Positions 1-6,622 are shown, numbered from the stretch's first letter. The stretch: 6,824 nt of DNA from Rhodocyclaceae bacterium (GCA_020849155.1 JADLGU010000027.1:1-6824); one strand, 5' to 3'. Translations and numbers: made by a program. Notes: generated by a model not told the origin, from the letters alone.

Positions 1-959
1 CTAGGCTCGATTCCGTCGCCGAGCCGCATCAGAGTCGTCATGGGGACTTCTCCAAGCACCGTCAGAAGATGCTTGCCGGCCGATCGCTTGTAGACGTTGA
101 TGGCGCCCGCCGAATAGGTCGAAGTGACGGCCTCCTGATCGGTCCGCGGCTCGATGAACACGGAAATCGAAGCCAGGCCATCGGAGAAAATGAAATGGGT
201 GGTGTCCACGCCGCTTCCGCGCCAGCCCTGCCGCTTCATGCCGGCGCCTTTCTTGAATCCGGGCAATTGCGTCCTGAAATGCCAGTCCCCACCGGCGACG
301 AGACTTTGCGAGGCGCGGGCGTTGTGAATCCGCCAGGTCTTGCCTTCGGTATTCGAATGGGGCTTGAGCTCATCCTTGTCGATGGGCGGATTGATCTGCA
401 GCTGGGAGAAAGCGAACTGCTCGATGGTCTCGTTGCGCTCGTTGAGCGTGCGCGCCTTGAGGATCAGGCCGGACTGGATATCCGCCCAGAACTGGTGGCC
501 ATAACGCAGGGTGTCCTTCGGCTCCAGCACCACCTGCTGGCTGTCGAAACCGGCAATGCGCGCCGTTTCGCCCTTGCGGATCAGGTAGGACTCGCCAAGA
601 TTGCCAATCGAGACCGGCAGCAGCGCCGGAAAAGCCTTGTGCTGGCTGCGTTTTTCGATAATCACCACCTTGTCCTCGGGCAGGTAGCACTTGACTTCGT
701 CGTTGCTGCGAATCACCTCGCGCGGGCTGCCGTCGAGCACTTCGAGCTTTTCATGTTCTCCCGCCGCATCCACCAGGTGGATGATGCGCGAAGTTTCGGT
801 CCCGCTGCCGCTTTGGTAGGTGAAGGTGCCGGTGTAGTTGAGCTTTTTGGCCGCAGTCGTCATCCTCTGTAGCCACCCCATCACCTCGTCCTGCGGATCG
901 GCATGGGCCGTGGTCGCCAACAGGCCGGCCAGCATGGCCAGGGCGGAAACCAATCTCAT
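1..959 (-). CDS. rseB: RseB/MucB, periplasmic regulator of the sigma-E pathway (3' end beyond window)
   Basis: Periplasmic protein that binds the periplasmic part of RseA and shields it from the stress protease; in the family it also senses mislocalised lipopolysaccharide or lipoproteins. The frame is open from an ATG at 959 to the window edge, giving 319 residues without a stop, close to the family's full length of roughly 310-350. A signal peptide is clear: MR, a hydrophobic run at residues 3-18, and an AHA/D cleavage site after residue 20. Family-like segments include TGTFTYQSG near residue 44, the CYLPEDKVVIIEKR block near 85, and the FPALLP block near 105. The C-terminal lobe ends with KHLLTVLGEVP near the left edge. 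The start overlaps the rseA stop as ATGA, with only a weak ribosome binding site, so translation is probably coupled to rseA. The encoded C-terminus is cut only by the window, not visibly broken. Confidence 0.93.
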   Translation of the reverse strand, partial: MRLVSALAMLAGLLATTAHADPQDEVMGWLQRMTTAAKKLNYTGTFTYQSGSGTETSRIIHLVDAAGEHEKLEVLDGSPREVIRSNDEVKCYLPEDKVVIIEKRSQHKAFPALLPVSIGNLGESYLIRKGETARIAGFDSQQVVLEPKDTLRYGHQFWADIQSGLILKARTLNERNETIEQFAFSQLQINPPIDKDELKPHSNTEGKTWRIHNARASQSLVAGGDWHFRTQLPGFKKGAGMKRQGWRGSGVDTTHFIFSDGLASISVFIEPRTDQEAVTSTYSAGAINVYKRSAGKHLLTVLGEVPMTTLMRLGDGIEP

Positions 960-1465
960 GGCCTGGCGCCCTGCCGAATCTCCGAAACCGTCCTCACATA
1001 GGGTGCCACACCCTGTATTCCGCCGCTCGGCGAATGGGCCTGATGCGCCACCAAGTATTCCTTCAGGGCGCCAGCGGGCGGCTGGACCGCCGAGGTCGTC
1101 TGCTGATGCTGCGGGCGTTGCTGGGCAGCCAATTCCTGTTGCTGCGGGGCATTCAGCGTCAAGGCGATCCAGCCAACTGCAGCCATGCCCATGAGCGAGG
1201 CTGCCAGAGGTAGAGCGAAGCGCAGCGGGGTCGGCCTCGGCGGCCTGGCGGGCACGAAGATCACCGGTTCCTCCGCCAGCCGGGACAGCACTCGGGTCGA
1301 CAAGTCCGGGGACAGGACCGGGGACTGCCGCAAGGTGTCTCCGATCAGATGATAGACATTCCAGGCTTGCTGCAGTTCGCGGTCGCGCCGCAGGGCGTCG
1401 ATTGCCCGGTTCGCCTGGCCCTGTTCGAGCTCGTCGTCCAACAAAGCAGATATGTCTGATTTCAT
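956..1465 (-). CDS. rseA: RseA/MucA, membrane-bound anti-sigma-E factor
   Basis: Single-pass inner-membrane protein that binds RpoE in the cytoplasm and keeps it inactive until regulated proteolysis. The protein has 169 residues. Residues 1-65 resemble the RseA N-terminal sigma-binding domain, with SALLDDELE at 6-14, W35 and YHLIGDTLR at 38-46. One transmembrane helix lies at about 83-104, followed by a Gln-rich linker (105-130). The periplasmic tail carries EYLVAHQ (136-142) and GVAPYVRTV (152-160), a block typical of MucA/RseA proteins of this lineage and likely part of the RseB contact. I chose the ATG at 1465 because the conserved domain begins there and AGGTGG stands 5 nt upstream. An upstream in-frame ATG at 1570 would add 35 residues that merely overlap rpoE. 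The rpoE stop is 2 nt away and the gene ends inside the rseB start, so the three are co-transcribed. Confidence 0.93.
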   Translation of the reverse strand: MKSDISALLDDELEQGQANRAIDALRRDRELQQAWNVYHLIGDTLRQSPVLSPDLSTRVLSRLAEEPVIFVPARPPRPTPLRFALPLAASLMGMAAVGWIALTLNAPQQQELAAQQRPQHQQTTSAVQPPAGALKEYLVAHQAHSPSGGIQGVAPYVRTVSEIRQGARP

Positions 1466-1467
1466 TC

Positions 1468-2067
1468 TCACCACCTCTTGTCCGGCGCCGTATCCAGCAA
1501 CGGCCTGAGTTTTTCCGCGACTGCCTCGCGTGCCCTGAATATCCGCGAACGCACCGTGCCGATCGGGCAATCCATCATCTTGGCGATATCCTCGTAGCTC
1601 ATGCCCTCGATTTCCCGCAGCACAATGGCGGTACGCAGATCCTCGGGCAGGGCCTCCATCGCTGAATTCACCGTTTCGCCGATCTCTTTGGAGAACAGCA
1701 GGCGCTCCGGCGTGTTGATGTCGCGCAGCAGTTCGCCCTCCTCGAACCCTTCGGCCTCCTCCGTGTCATGTTCCGTGCGGGTGGGCGCCCGACGTCCCTG
1801 CGATACCAGATAGTTCTTTGCGGTATTGACCCCGATGCGGTAGAGCCAGGTGTAAAAGGCGCTCTCGCCGCGAAAACTGCCCAAGGCCCGGTAGGCCTTG
1901 ATGAACGTTTCCTGCGCCACGTCCTCCACCTCGGCCGGATCGCGGATCAGTCGCGATAACAACCTGGCCAGCTTGCGCTGATACTTGGACACCAGCAGCC
2001 CAAAAGCCTGCTGGTCGCCGTGCTGAGCGCGCACGACCAGTTGCTGGTCTACCTCACGTTCTCCCAT
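1468..2067 (-). CDS. rpoE: RNA polymerase sigma factor RpoE (AlgU/sigma-24, ECF02 type)
   Basis: Extracytoplasmic-function sigma factor directing transcription of envelope-stress genes. The 199 residues start MGEREVDQQLV, a typical RpoE/AlgU beginning. Region 2 spans about 20-90, with the DVAQETFIKAYRAL helix (49-62) and the aromatic stretch FYTWLYRIGVNTAKNYL (71-87) that contacts the -10 element. Region 4 spans about 133-188, with LPEDLRTAIVLREIEGMSYEDIA (140-162) and the recognition helix CPIGTVRSRIFRARE (167-181) for the -35 element. An acidic linker (about 98-112) joins them. Region 3 is absent, as expected for the ECF class. It leads the rpoE-rseA-rseB operon and diverges from nadB. No clear Shine-Dalgarno sequence precedes the ATG. 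Autoregulation by RpoE is usual in the family, and a candidate site is listed separately. Confidence 0.97.
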   Translation of the reverse strand: MGEREVDQQLVVRAQHGDQQAFGLLVSKYQRKLARLLSRLIRDPAEVEDVAQETFIKAYRALGSFRGESAFYTWLYRIGVNTAKNYLVSQGRRAPTRTEHDTEEAEGFEEGELLRDINTPERLLFSKEIGETVNSAMEALPEDLRTAIVLREIEGMSYEDIAKMMDCPIGTVRSRIFRAREAVAEKLRPLLDTAPDKRW

Positions 2068-2127
2068 TCGAGCGGCTGTGTTTTAGTAAGTTCAATCGTC
2101 CCGAAGGGGTCGGGCCGAGAAGCCGCA

Positions 2128-2133
2128 AGTATA
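2128..2133 (-). promoter_or_regulatory. Candidate vegetative -10 element upstream of rpoE
   Basis: Minus strand TATACT matches the sigma-70 -10 consensus at 5 of 6 positions and lies about 60 nt before the rpoE ATG. No good -35 sits at 16-18 nt. A TTGGCA (2160-2155) is 21 nt upstream, which is too far for a standard promoter. It could serve as a basal promoter with help from an activator, or it may be chance. Confidence 0.25.
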
Positions 2134-2167
2134 GCCGACGTATCCGAGTAGCTCTGCCAACTACGGA

Positions 2168-2195
2168 AAAGACAACCCCTCGGCAGAAAGGTTCA
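2168..2195 (-). promoter_or_regulatory. Candidate sigma-E-type (autoregulatory) promoter of rpoE
   Basis: On the minus strand, TGAACCT (2195-2189) resembles the sigma-E -35 consensus GGAACTT at 5 of 7 positions. It is followed after 16 nt by TCTTT (2172-2168), set within GTCTTT, against -10 consensuses such as GTCAAA or TCTGA. The spacing agrees with known sigma-E promoters but the -10 match is poor. Transcription would begin near 2161 and give a leader of about 94 nt. Family knowledge that rpoE operons are often self-activated supports the reading; the sequence alone is only suggestive. Confidence 0.33.
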
Positions 2196-2234
2196 TGGAC
2201 GGACGGAGCTTTTCCGGTCGCTGTCCTGCGGTGG

Positions 2235-2240
2235 TATAGT
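2235..2240 (+). promoter_or_regulatory. Candidate -10 element of the nadB promoter
   Basis: TATAGT matches the sigma-70 -10 consensus at 5 of 6 positions and lies 27 nt before the nadB GTG. The best -35 at an acceptable distance is TTTCCG (2211-2216, 18-nt spacer), which matches only 3 of 6. The transcript would start near 2247, leaving a leader of about 20 nt. I see no convincing operator palindrome nearby. Confidence 0.4.
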
Positions 2241-2267
2241 TTCGAGCCCTTAATCCCCCCCAACCAC

Positions 2268-3845
2268 GTGCAGGCATTCGACGTTTTGATCATCGGCAGC
2301 GGTCTTGCCGGCCAGGCACTGGCGCTCCAGCTGGCACCGCACAAGAAGGTCGCCCTGGTCACCAAGCGCCTGCTCGAGGATAGCGCCAGCAGCCGGGCCC
2401 AGGGGGGCATCGCCGCGGCGCTCGACGATGCGGATTCGATCGAGGCCCACATTCGCGACACACTGGTAGCCGGCGCCGGTCTCTGCAACCGCCCGATTAC
2501 CCGCTTCGTGGTCGAAAGGGGCAAGGCGGCCATTGATTGGCTGATCCGCCAGGGCGTGCCATTTACCCTGAACGATTCCGGCCAGGGCTATCACCTGACC
2601 CGGGAAGGCGGGCATAGTCACCGACGGGTCATCCACGTCGCCGACGCCACCGGTTCGGCAGTGCAGGACACCCTGACAAGCAAGCTTCGCGAACATCCGA
2701 ACATCCGCATCTTCGAGCACCACATCGCCATCGATCTCATCGGTGGCGCCAAGTTCGGCCTGCCCGACAGTGGCTGCCATGGCGCCTACGTCCTCGACAA
2801 GCAGGCGGATCAAGTGGAAACCTTTGCCGCGCCGCACACGGTGCTCGCCACCGGAGGCGCCGGCAAGGTTTATCTCTACACCACCAACCCCGATACGGCG
2901 ACCGGCGACGGCATCGCCATGGCTTGGCGGGCGGGTTGCCGGGTCGCCAACATGGAGTTCATCCAGTTTCACCCGACCTGTCTCTACCATCCCCTGGCCA
3001 AGACCTTTCTGATCACGGAGGCGATGCGGGGCGAGGGCGGCATCCTCCGCCTGCCGAGCGGAGAACGCTTCATGCCGGAACACGATCGTCGCGCCGAACT
3101 GGCGCCCCGCGACATCGTGGCCCGCGCCATCGATCTAGAAATGAAAAAGCGCGGCCTCGACTGCGTCTATCTAGACATGACGCACAAGCCAGCCGAGTTC
3201 CTGATCGGACACTTTCCCAACATCCATGCCCGCTGCCTGGAGCTCGGAATCGATATCGCCCGACAGCCTATCCCGGTTGTCCCCGCCGCGCATTACACCT
3301 GCGGCGGCGTCGTCACGGACTTCGCCGCCCGCACCGCCCTGCCCGGCCTCTACGCAGTCGGGGAAACGGCATATACCGGCCTGCATGGCGCCAACCGCCT
3401 GGCCAGCAATTCATTGCTCGAATGCCTGGTCTTTTCAACGGCGGCTGCCGAGGACATCCTCAAGTCAGGGCGCCGGCATCACCGTTCCCTGCCGGGATGG
3501 GACGAAAGCCGTGTCACGGATGCCGACGAGGAAATCGTCATTTCCCACAACTGGGATGAATTGCGCCGCTTCATGTGGGACTACGTCGGCATCGTGCGCA
3601 CCAACAAGCGGCTCGAACGCGCGCGCCACCGCATCCGCTTGCTGGAAAGGGAGATTGACGAGTACTACGCCAATTTCCGCGTATCCAACGATCTCATCGA
3701 GTTGCGCAACCTCGTCCTGACGGCCGATCTGATCGTGCGCTGCGCCCAGCGGCGGAGGGAAAGCAGGGGGCTGCACGCCAGCCGGGATTATCCTGACACC
3801 CTGGCAAGGGCCCGCAACACCGTCCTGCGCAACCGGTTCAGATAG
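2268..3845 (+). CDS. nadB: L-aspartate oxidase NadB
   Basis: Cytoplasmic flavoenzyme that oxidises L-aspartate to iminoaspartate, which NadA then turns into quinolinate for NAD synthesis. It belongs to the succinate dehydrogenase/fumarate reductase flavoprotein family. The 525 residues compare with 540 in E. coli. The FAD-binding fold begins with DVLIIGSGLAG (5-15), then SRAQGGIAA (42-50) and ATGGAGKVY (194-202). Catalytic-type residues align with E. coli at a shift of 8-9: E113 in TREGGHSHR, H235 in QFHPT, R281 in APRDIVARAI, H342 in AAHYTCGG and R377 in GANRLASNS. A helical C-terminal domain follows from about 425. The GTG at 2268 is chosen because the FAD motif follows at once and no ATG or GTG lies in frame in the 40 nt upstream; there is no clear Shine-Dalgarno. 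Its last 8 bases overlap the convergent ygfX-like gene. NadA and NadC are not in this window. Confidence 0.96.
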   Translation: MQAFDVLIIGSGLAGQALALQLAPHKKVALVTKRLLEDSASSRAQGGIAAALDDADSIEAHIRDTLVAGAGLCNRPITRFVVERGKAAIDWLIRQGVPFTLNDSGQGYHLTREGGHSHRRVIHVADATGSAVQDTLTSKLREHPNIRIFEHHIAIDLIGGAKFGLPDSGCHGAYVLDKQADQVETFAAPHTVLATGGAGKVYLYTTNPDTATGDGIAMAWRAGCRVANMEFIQFHPTCLYHPLAKTFLITEAMRGEGGILRLPSGERFMPEHDRRAELAPRDIVARAIDLEMKKRGLDCVYLDMTHKPAEFLIGHFPNIHARCLELGIDIARQPIPVVPAAHYTCGGVVTDFAARTALPGLYAVGETAYTGLHGANRLASNSLLECLVFSTAAAEDILKSGRRHHRSLPGWDESRVTDADEEIVISHNWDELRRFMWDYVGIVRTNKRLERARHRIRLLEREIDEYYANFRVSNDLIELRNLVLTADLIVRCAQRRRESRGLHASRDYPDTLARARNTVLRNRFR

Positions 3846-4266
3846 CCTTCCAGAGAAGCCAGCAGCGCAAAATCCGCAGGTCCTCCTGGGGAAGCATGTC
3901 CGGCAGGACCAGCAGCGATCTGGCCTGAGCAGAATCCATCCTGTGCAGCCGCAGCACCATCAGCCAGGGGAACAGCGTGGATCGCGGAGACACCCGCGCT
4001 TCGAAGCGATACCCGTCGGCCAGTATGACCTCTGCAGAACCATCGGCCTTCAAAAGCAACGACTTCGCTGCGGCATTATCGAGAAGCAACGCATGCCGGT
4101 ATAGGGAAACCAGGACCGAGATCGCCACCGGGATGGCGACGAACAGCTTGATCCAGGGGGCAAGCGGCAGCAAAACCACACTGGTCAGCGTAGCCAGGAT
4201 CAGCAAAACCAGCGTGGAGGCGAGCAAACGGGACCGGCCCAGGGCCAACCGATGCGGGAGTTGCAT
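3838..4266 (-). CDS. ygfX: YgfX-family small membrane protein
   Basis: Inner-membrane protein of the YgfX/CptA (DUF1434) family by my reading. In E. coli the relative is encoded with SdhE (YgfY), and a role as a toxin acting on the cytoskeleton has been proposed; its general function is unsettled. The 142 residues show a short basic N-terminus, two hydrophobic helices at about 14-34 and 38-56, then a soluble cytoplasmic domain. The end, SLLVLPDMLPQEDLRILRCW (117-136), is the family's most recognisable block: hydrophobic strand, D, then LR and W. The start is 21 nt after the fabF stop with only a weak ribosome binding site, so the gene is probably the tail of the fab transcript. Its TGA lies inside the end of nadB on the other strand. 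No sdhE partner is next to it. The family call is from motif memory and could be checked by a profile search. Confidence 0.72.
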   Translation of the reverse strand: MQLPHRLALGRSRLLASTLVLLILATLTSVVLLPLAPWIKLFVAIPVAISVLVSLYRHALLLDNAAAKSLLLKADGSAEVILADGYRFEARVSPRSTLFPWLMVLRLHRMDSAQARSLLVLPDMLPQEDLRILRCWLLWKAI

Positions 4267-4287
4267 CCGATGATCGGATCCCGACGC

Positions 4288-5520
4288 TCAAACGCGCCGG
4301 AAGGCCAGCGTCCCGTTGGTGCCGCCGAACCCGAAGTTATTCTTCAGCGCGATCCCGATTCCAAGCTGGCGCGCGGTATTGGCGCAATAGTCGAGATCGC
4401 ATTCCGGATCCTGTTCGAACAGGTTGATGGTGGGAGGCGATACCTGGTGGTGTACGGCGAGCACCGTCAGCACCGATTCCAGGCCGCCTGCCCCGCCCAA
4501 CAGGTGCCCGGTCATGGATTTGGTCGAATTCACCACCAGTTTGCGGGCCGTGTCGCCAAAGGCCAACTTGATGGCATCGGTCTCGTTCTTGTCACCCAGG
4601 GGCGTCGACGTGCCGTGAGCATTCAGATACTGCACTTCGTCAGGGTTGATTTCGGCATCCCGCATGGCATTGGCCATGCTGCGGCGCGGGCCGTCGGTAT
4701 CCGGTGCCGTCATGTGGAAGGCGTCACCGCTCATGCCGAAGCCGACCAACTCTGCATAGATCCTTGCGCCACGCTTTTTGGCGTGTTCGTATTCCTCCAG
4801 GACCAGCACGCCGGCGCCCTCGCCAAGGACGAAGCCGTCGCGGCCCTTGTCCCAGGGCCGGCTGGCCGTCGCTGGGTCGTCGTTGCGCGTCGAAAGCGCC
4901 TGCGCCGAGGCAAACCCGCCGATGGCCAGAGGGGTCACAGTGGATTCCGCGCCGCCACAGACCATGGCGTCGGCGTCGCCGTACTGGATCATCCGAAACC
5001 CGGTGCCGATGGCATGCAGCCCGGTAGTGCAGGCCGTCACCACCGCCAGGTTCGGCCCCTTCAGCCCGAACATGATCGACAGGTTCCCCGAGATCATGTT
5101 GATGATGGTGCCGGGAATGAAGAAGGGCGATATCTTGCGGGGACCACCACCGAGAAAATCGTTGTGGGTGTCCTCGATCATCGGCAGGCCGCCGATGCCG
5201 GAGCCGATGTTCACGCCGATGCGGACGGCGTTCTCATCGGTGATTTCCAGTCCGGAATCCCGGATCGCCTGGATGCCCGCCGCCATGCCGTAATGAATGA
5301 AGACATCCATTCGGCGTGCCTCCTTGGGCGGGAGGTAGGCGCCAACGTCGAAGCCCTTCACCTCCCCGGCTATGCGGGATTTGAAGGTGGCTGCGTCGAA
5401 GCGGGTAATGGGGCCGATCCCGCTCCGGCCGGCGAGTATTCCATCCCAGGTTTCCTGGACGGAATTGCCGACCGGGGAAATGGCACCCAAACCGGTAACG
5501 ACTACCCTGCGGCGTGCCAC
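4288..5520 (-). CDS. fabF: 3-oxoacyl-ACP synthase II FabF (KAS II)
   Basis: Cytoplasmic elongating enzyme of type II fatty-acid synthesis: it condenses acyl-ACP with malonyl-ACP, releasing CO2 and giving 3-ketoacyl-ACP. The 410 residues match the family length (about 410-413). The thiolase fold begins RRRVVVTGLGAISPVGN (3-19). The nucleophile is C164 in TACTTG, and the decarboxylating histidines are H302 in NAHGTSTPLGD and H339 in KSMTGHLLGG, with K334 before it. The gating loop GFGGTNG lies at 397-403. All catalytic residues are present. The start is GTG at 5520: the conserved strand follows directly, and AGGAG stands 9 nt upstream. It lies 33 nt after acpP with no terminator between, so the two are probably co-transcribed. 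FabB (KAS I) is a close relative, but the acpP-fabF order and sequence favour FabF. Confidence 0.96.
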   Translation of the reverse strand: MARRRVVVTGLGAISPVGNSVQETWDGILAGRSGIGPITRFDAATFKSRIAGEVKGFDVGAYLPPKEARRMDVFIHYGMAAGIQAIRDSGLEITDENAVRIGVNIGSGIGGLPMIEDTHNDFLGGGPRKISPFFIPGTIINMISGNLSIMFGLKGPNLAVVTACTTGLHAIGTGFRMIQYGDADAMVCGGAESTVTPLAIGGFASAQALSTRNDDPATASRPWDKGRDGFVLGEGAGVLVLEEYEHAKKRGARIYAELVGFGMSGDAFHMTAPDTDGPRRSMANAMRDAEINPDEVQYLNAHGTSTPLGDKNETDAIKLAFGDTARKLVVNSTKSMTGHLLGGAGGLESVLTVLAVHHQVSPPTINLFEQDPECDLDYCANTARQLGIGIALKNNFGFGGTNGTLAFRRV

Positions 5521-5553
5521 TTCGCTTTGCTCCTGCTCTGGGATCGGGAATGC

Positions 5554-5793
5554 TTATTTCTTGAGATGGGCGTTGATGTAGTCAATCGCCTGCTGGACGG
5601 TAGTGATCTTCTCGGCTTCTTCGTCGGGAATCTCGCACTCGAATTCCTCCTCGAGGGCCATGACCAGCTCAACCGTGTCGAGAGAATCCGCGCCCAGATC
5701 GTCTACAAAGGACGAATCGATCTTGATCTCCGATTCGTTGACACCAAGCTGCTCGGCAACGATCTTCTTGACGCGTTGTTCGATGTTCTCCAT
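5554..5793 (-). CDS. acpP: Acyl carrier protein AcpP
   Basis: Small acidic carrier that holds growing acyl chains on a phosphopantetheine arm and hands them between the Fab enzymes and acyltransferases. The 79 residues match the usual 77-79. The arm attaches to S37 in the signature GADSLDTVELVMALEEEF (34-51), which begins helix II. Helix I (1-16), helix III (about 56-61) and helix IV (about 65-76) are visible, and the C-terminus is LKK. A strong AAGGAG lies 8 nt before the ATG, in keeping with the very high expression of ACP. It is separated from fabG by 88 nt containing a candidate promoter, and leads into fabF. Confidence 0.98.
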   Translation of the reverse strand: MENIEQRVKKIVAEQLGVNESEIKIDSSFVDDLGADSLDTVELVMALEEEFECEIPDEEAEKITTVQQAIDYINAHLKK

Positions 5794-5844
5794 GTGTTTT
5801 GCTCCTTCCCTTTTTTGCGGGTGTAACGAGAAAAAAACCGCGAC

Positions 5845-5873
5845 ATTCTAACAGAAAGGCCCAAGCCGACCAA
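5845..5873 (-). promoter_or_regulatory. Candidate internal promoter for acpP-fabF(-ygfX)
   Basis: In the 88-nt gap between fabG and acpP, the minus strand has TTGGTC (5873-5868) as a -35 (3 of 6), a 17-nt spacer and TAGAAT (5850-5845) as a -10 (5 of 6). Transcription would start near 5838, giving a leader of about 45 nt that contains T7 and A6 runs and the strong acpP ribosome binding site. An extra promoter before acpP is known in E. coli, where ACP is needed in large excess over the enzymes. The match here is moderate. Confidence 0.45.
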
Positions 5874-5881
5874 ACCCGGCA

Positions 5882-6622
5882 TCAGCCCATGAACATCCCG
5901 CCATTGACATGCAGGATCGTGCCGGTAATGTAGCCCGCGCGCGGCGAGGCAAGGAAGGCCACTGCAGCGGCGATTTCATCGACCTGTCCCAGGCGGCCAA
6001 GCGGGATCTGCCCCAGCAAGGCATCCCGCTGCGATTCCGGCAAGGCCCGGGTCATGTCGGTATCGATGAATCCCGGCGCCACGCAATTCACGGTGATGTT
6101 GCGGCTGCCCAGTTCACGGGCCAGCGCGCGGCTCATGCCGGCCACGCCGGCCTTGGCAGCGGCGTAGTTGGCCTGGCCGGGATTGCCCGAACTGCCGACG
6201 ATCGAGGTGATGTTGATGATGCGGCCGAAACGCGCCTTCATCATGCCGCGCATCACTGCCTTGGACAATCTGAACACCGCCTTGAGATTGGTGTCCATCA
6301 CCGCATCCCATTCGTCGTCCTTCATGCGCATGGCGAGATTGTCGCGGGTGATGCCGGCATTGTTGACCAGCACCGAGACCGGCCCGAATCGCTTTTCTAT
6401 CTCCCCCAGCACGGATTCGCAGTCTGCCGCCTGGGTGACGTCGAGCACGGCGCCCCAGCCGGACATCTGGGCGGCGTCCAGCGCCTTCTGAATATCGTCC
6501 GCGCCTGCCTCGGTAGTGGCCGTGCCGATCACCGTGGCCCCTTCCCTGCCCAGTTCCAACGCGATGGCGCGACCGATGCCGCGCGAGGCCCCGGTCACTA
6601 GCGCTATATGTTCCTTCAACAT
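5882..6622 (-). CDS. fabG: 3-oxoacyl-ACP reductase FabG
   Basis: Cytoplasmic NADPH-dependent reductase of the short-chain dehydrogenase family; it turns 3-ketoacyl-ACP into 3-hydroxyacyl-ACP in each elongation cycle. The 246 residues are the standard length. The cofactor motif TGASRGIG is at 10-17 and NNAG at 87-90. The catalytic set is N112, S140 in NITS, Y153 and K157 in ANYAAAKAG. The family's C-terminal half follows, with CVAPGFIDTDMT (180-191) and the end YITGTILHVNGGMFMG (231-246). The ATG at 6622 is chosen because the Rossmann strand starts directly after it and AGGAG lies 5 nt upstream. A longer reading to 6748 would add 42 residues lying wholly within fabD and is not supported. It overlaps the fabD stop by 7 nt, which suggests translational coupling. 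Confidence 0.96.
   Translation of the reverse strand: MLKEHIALVTGASRGIGRAIALELGREGATVIGTATTEAGADDIQKALDAAQMSGWGAVLDVTQAADCESVLGEIEKRFGPVSVLVNNAGITRDNLAMRMKDDEWDAVMDTNLKAVFRLSKAVMRGMMKARFGRIINITSIVGSSGNPGQANYAAAKAGVAGMSRALARELGSRNITVNCVAPGFIDTDMTRALPESQRDALLGQIPLGRLGQVDEIAAAVAFLASPRAGYITGTILHVNGGMFMG

Noticed and set aside
69..872. A 267-codon open frame antisense to rseB.
   Set aside because: Codon-aligned shadow of rseB, whose own frame gives a signal peptide and family motifs throughout.
2066..2095. TGAACTT followed by TCGAA upstream of rpoE on the minus strand, resembling a sigma-E promoter.
   Set aside because: The would-be -10 overlaps the rpoE start codon, so transcription would begin inside the gene and could not serve this start.
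2105..2180. Inverted pair AGGGGT (2105-2110) and ACCCCT (2175-2180) in the rpoE-nadB gap.
   Set aside because: Six bases separated by 64 nt are expected by chance, and the arms do not extend.
2250..3083. A 277-codon open frame antisense to the first half of nadB.
   Set aside because: Codon-aligned shadow of nadB; its composition reflects the complement of conserved Gly/Ala-rich FAD motifs.
4267..4277. Small palindrome CCGAT-G-ATCGG between fabF and the ygfX-like gene.
   Set aside because: An 11-nt element with a 1-nt loop cannot form a useful hairpin, and no T-run follows, so it is not a terminator. A regulatory role has no support.
4252..5826. A 524-codon open frame on the plus strand antisense to fabF and acpP, spanning both genes.
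   Set aside because: It is exactly codon-aligned with the sense genes, so it stays open simply because fabF and acpP avoid TTA, CTA and TCA codons, as expected at this GC content. The translation resembles no family I recognise, and both sense genes are certain.
5851..5881. Possible terminator after fabG: GCCG/CGGC and GGC/GCC inverted repeats followed by TTTCTGTT on the minus strand.
   Set aside because: Stems are only 3-4 bp and the T-run is broken. The same stretch reads better as the upstream part of an acpP promoter.
5909..6601. A 230-codon open frame antisense to fabG.
   Set aside because: Codon-aligned shadow of fabG, with no recognisable domain of its own.
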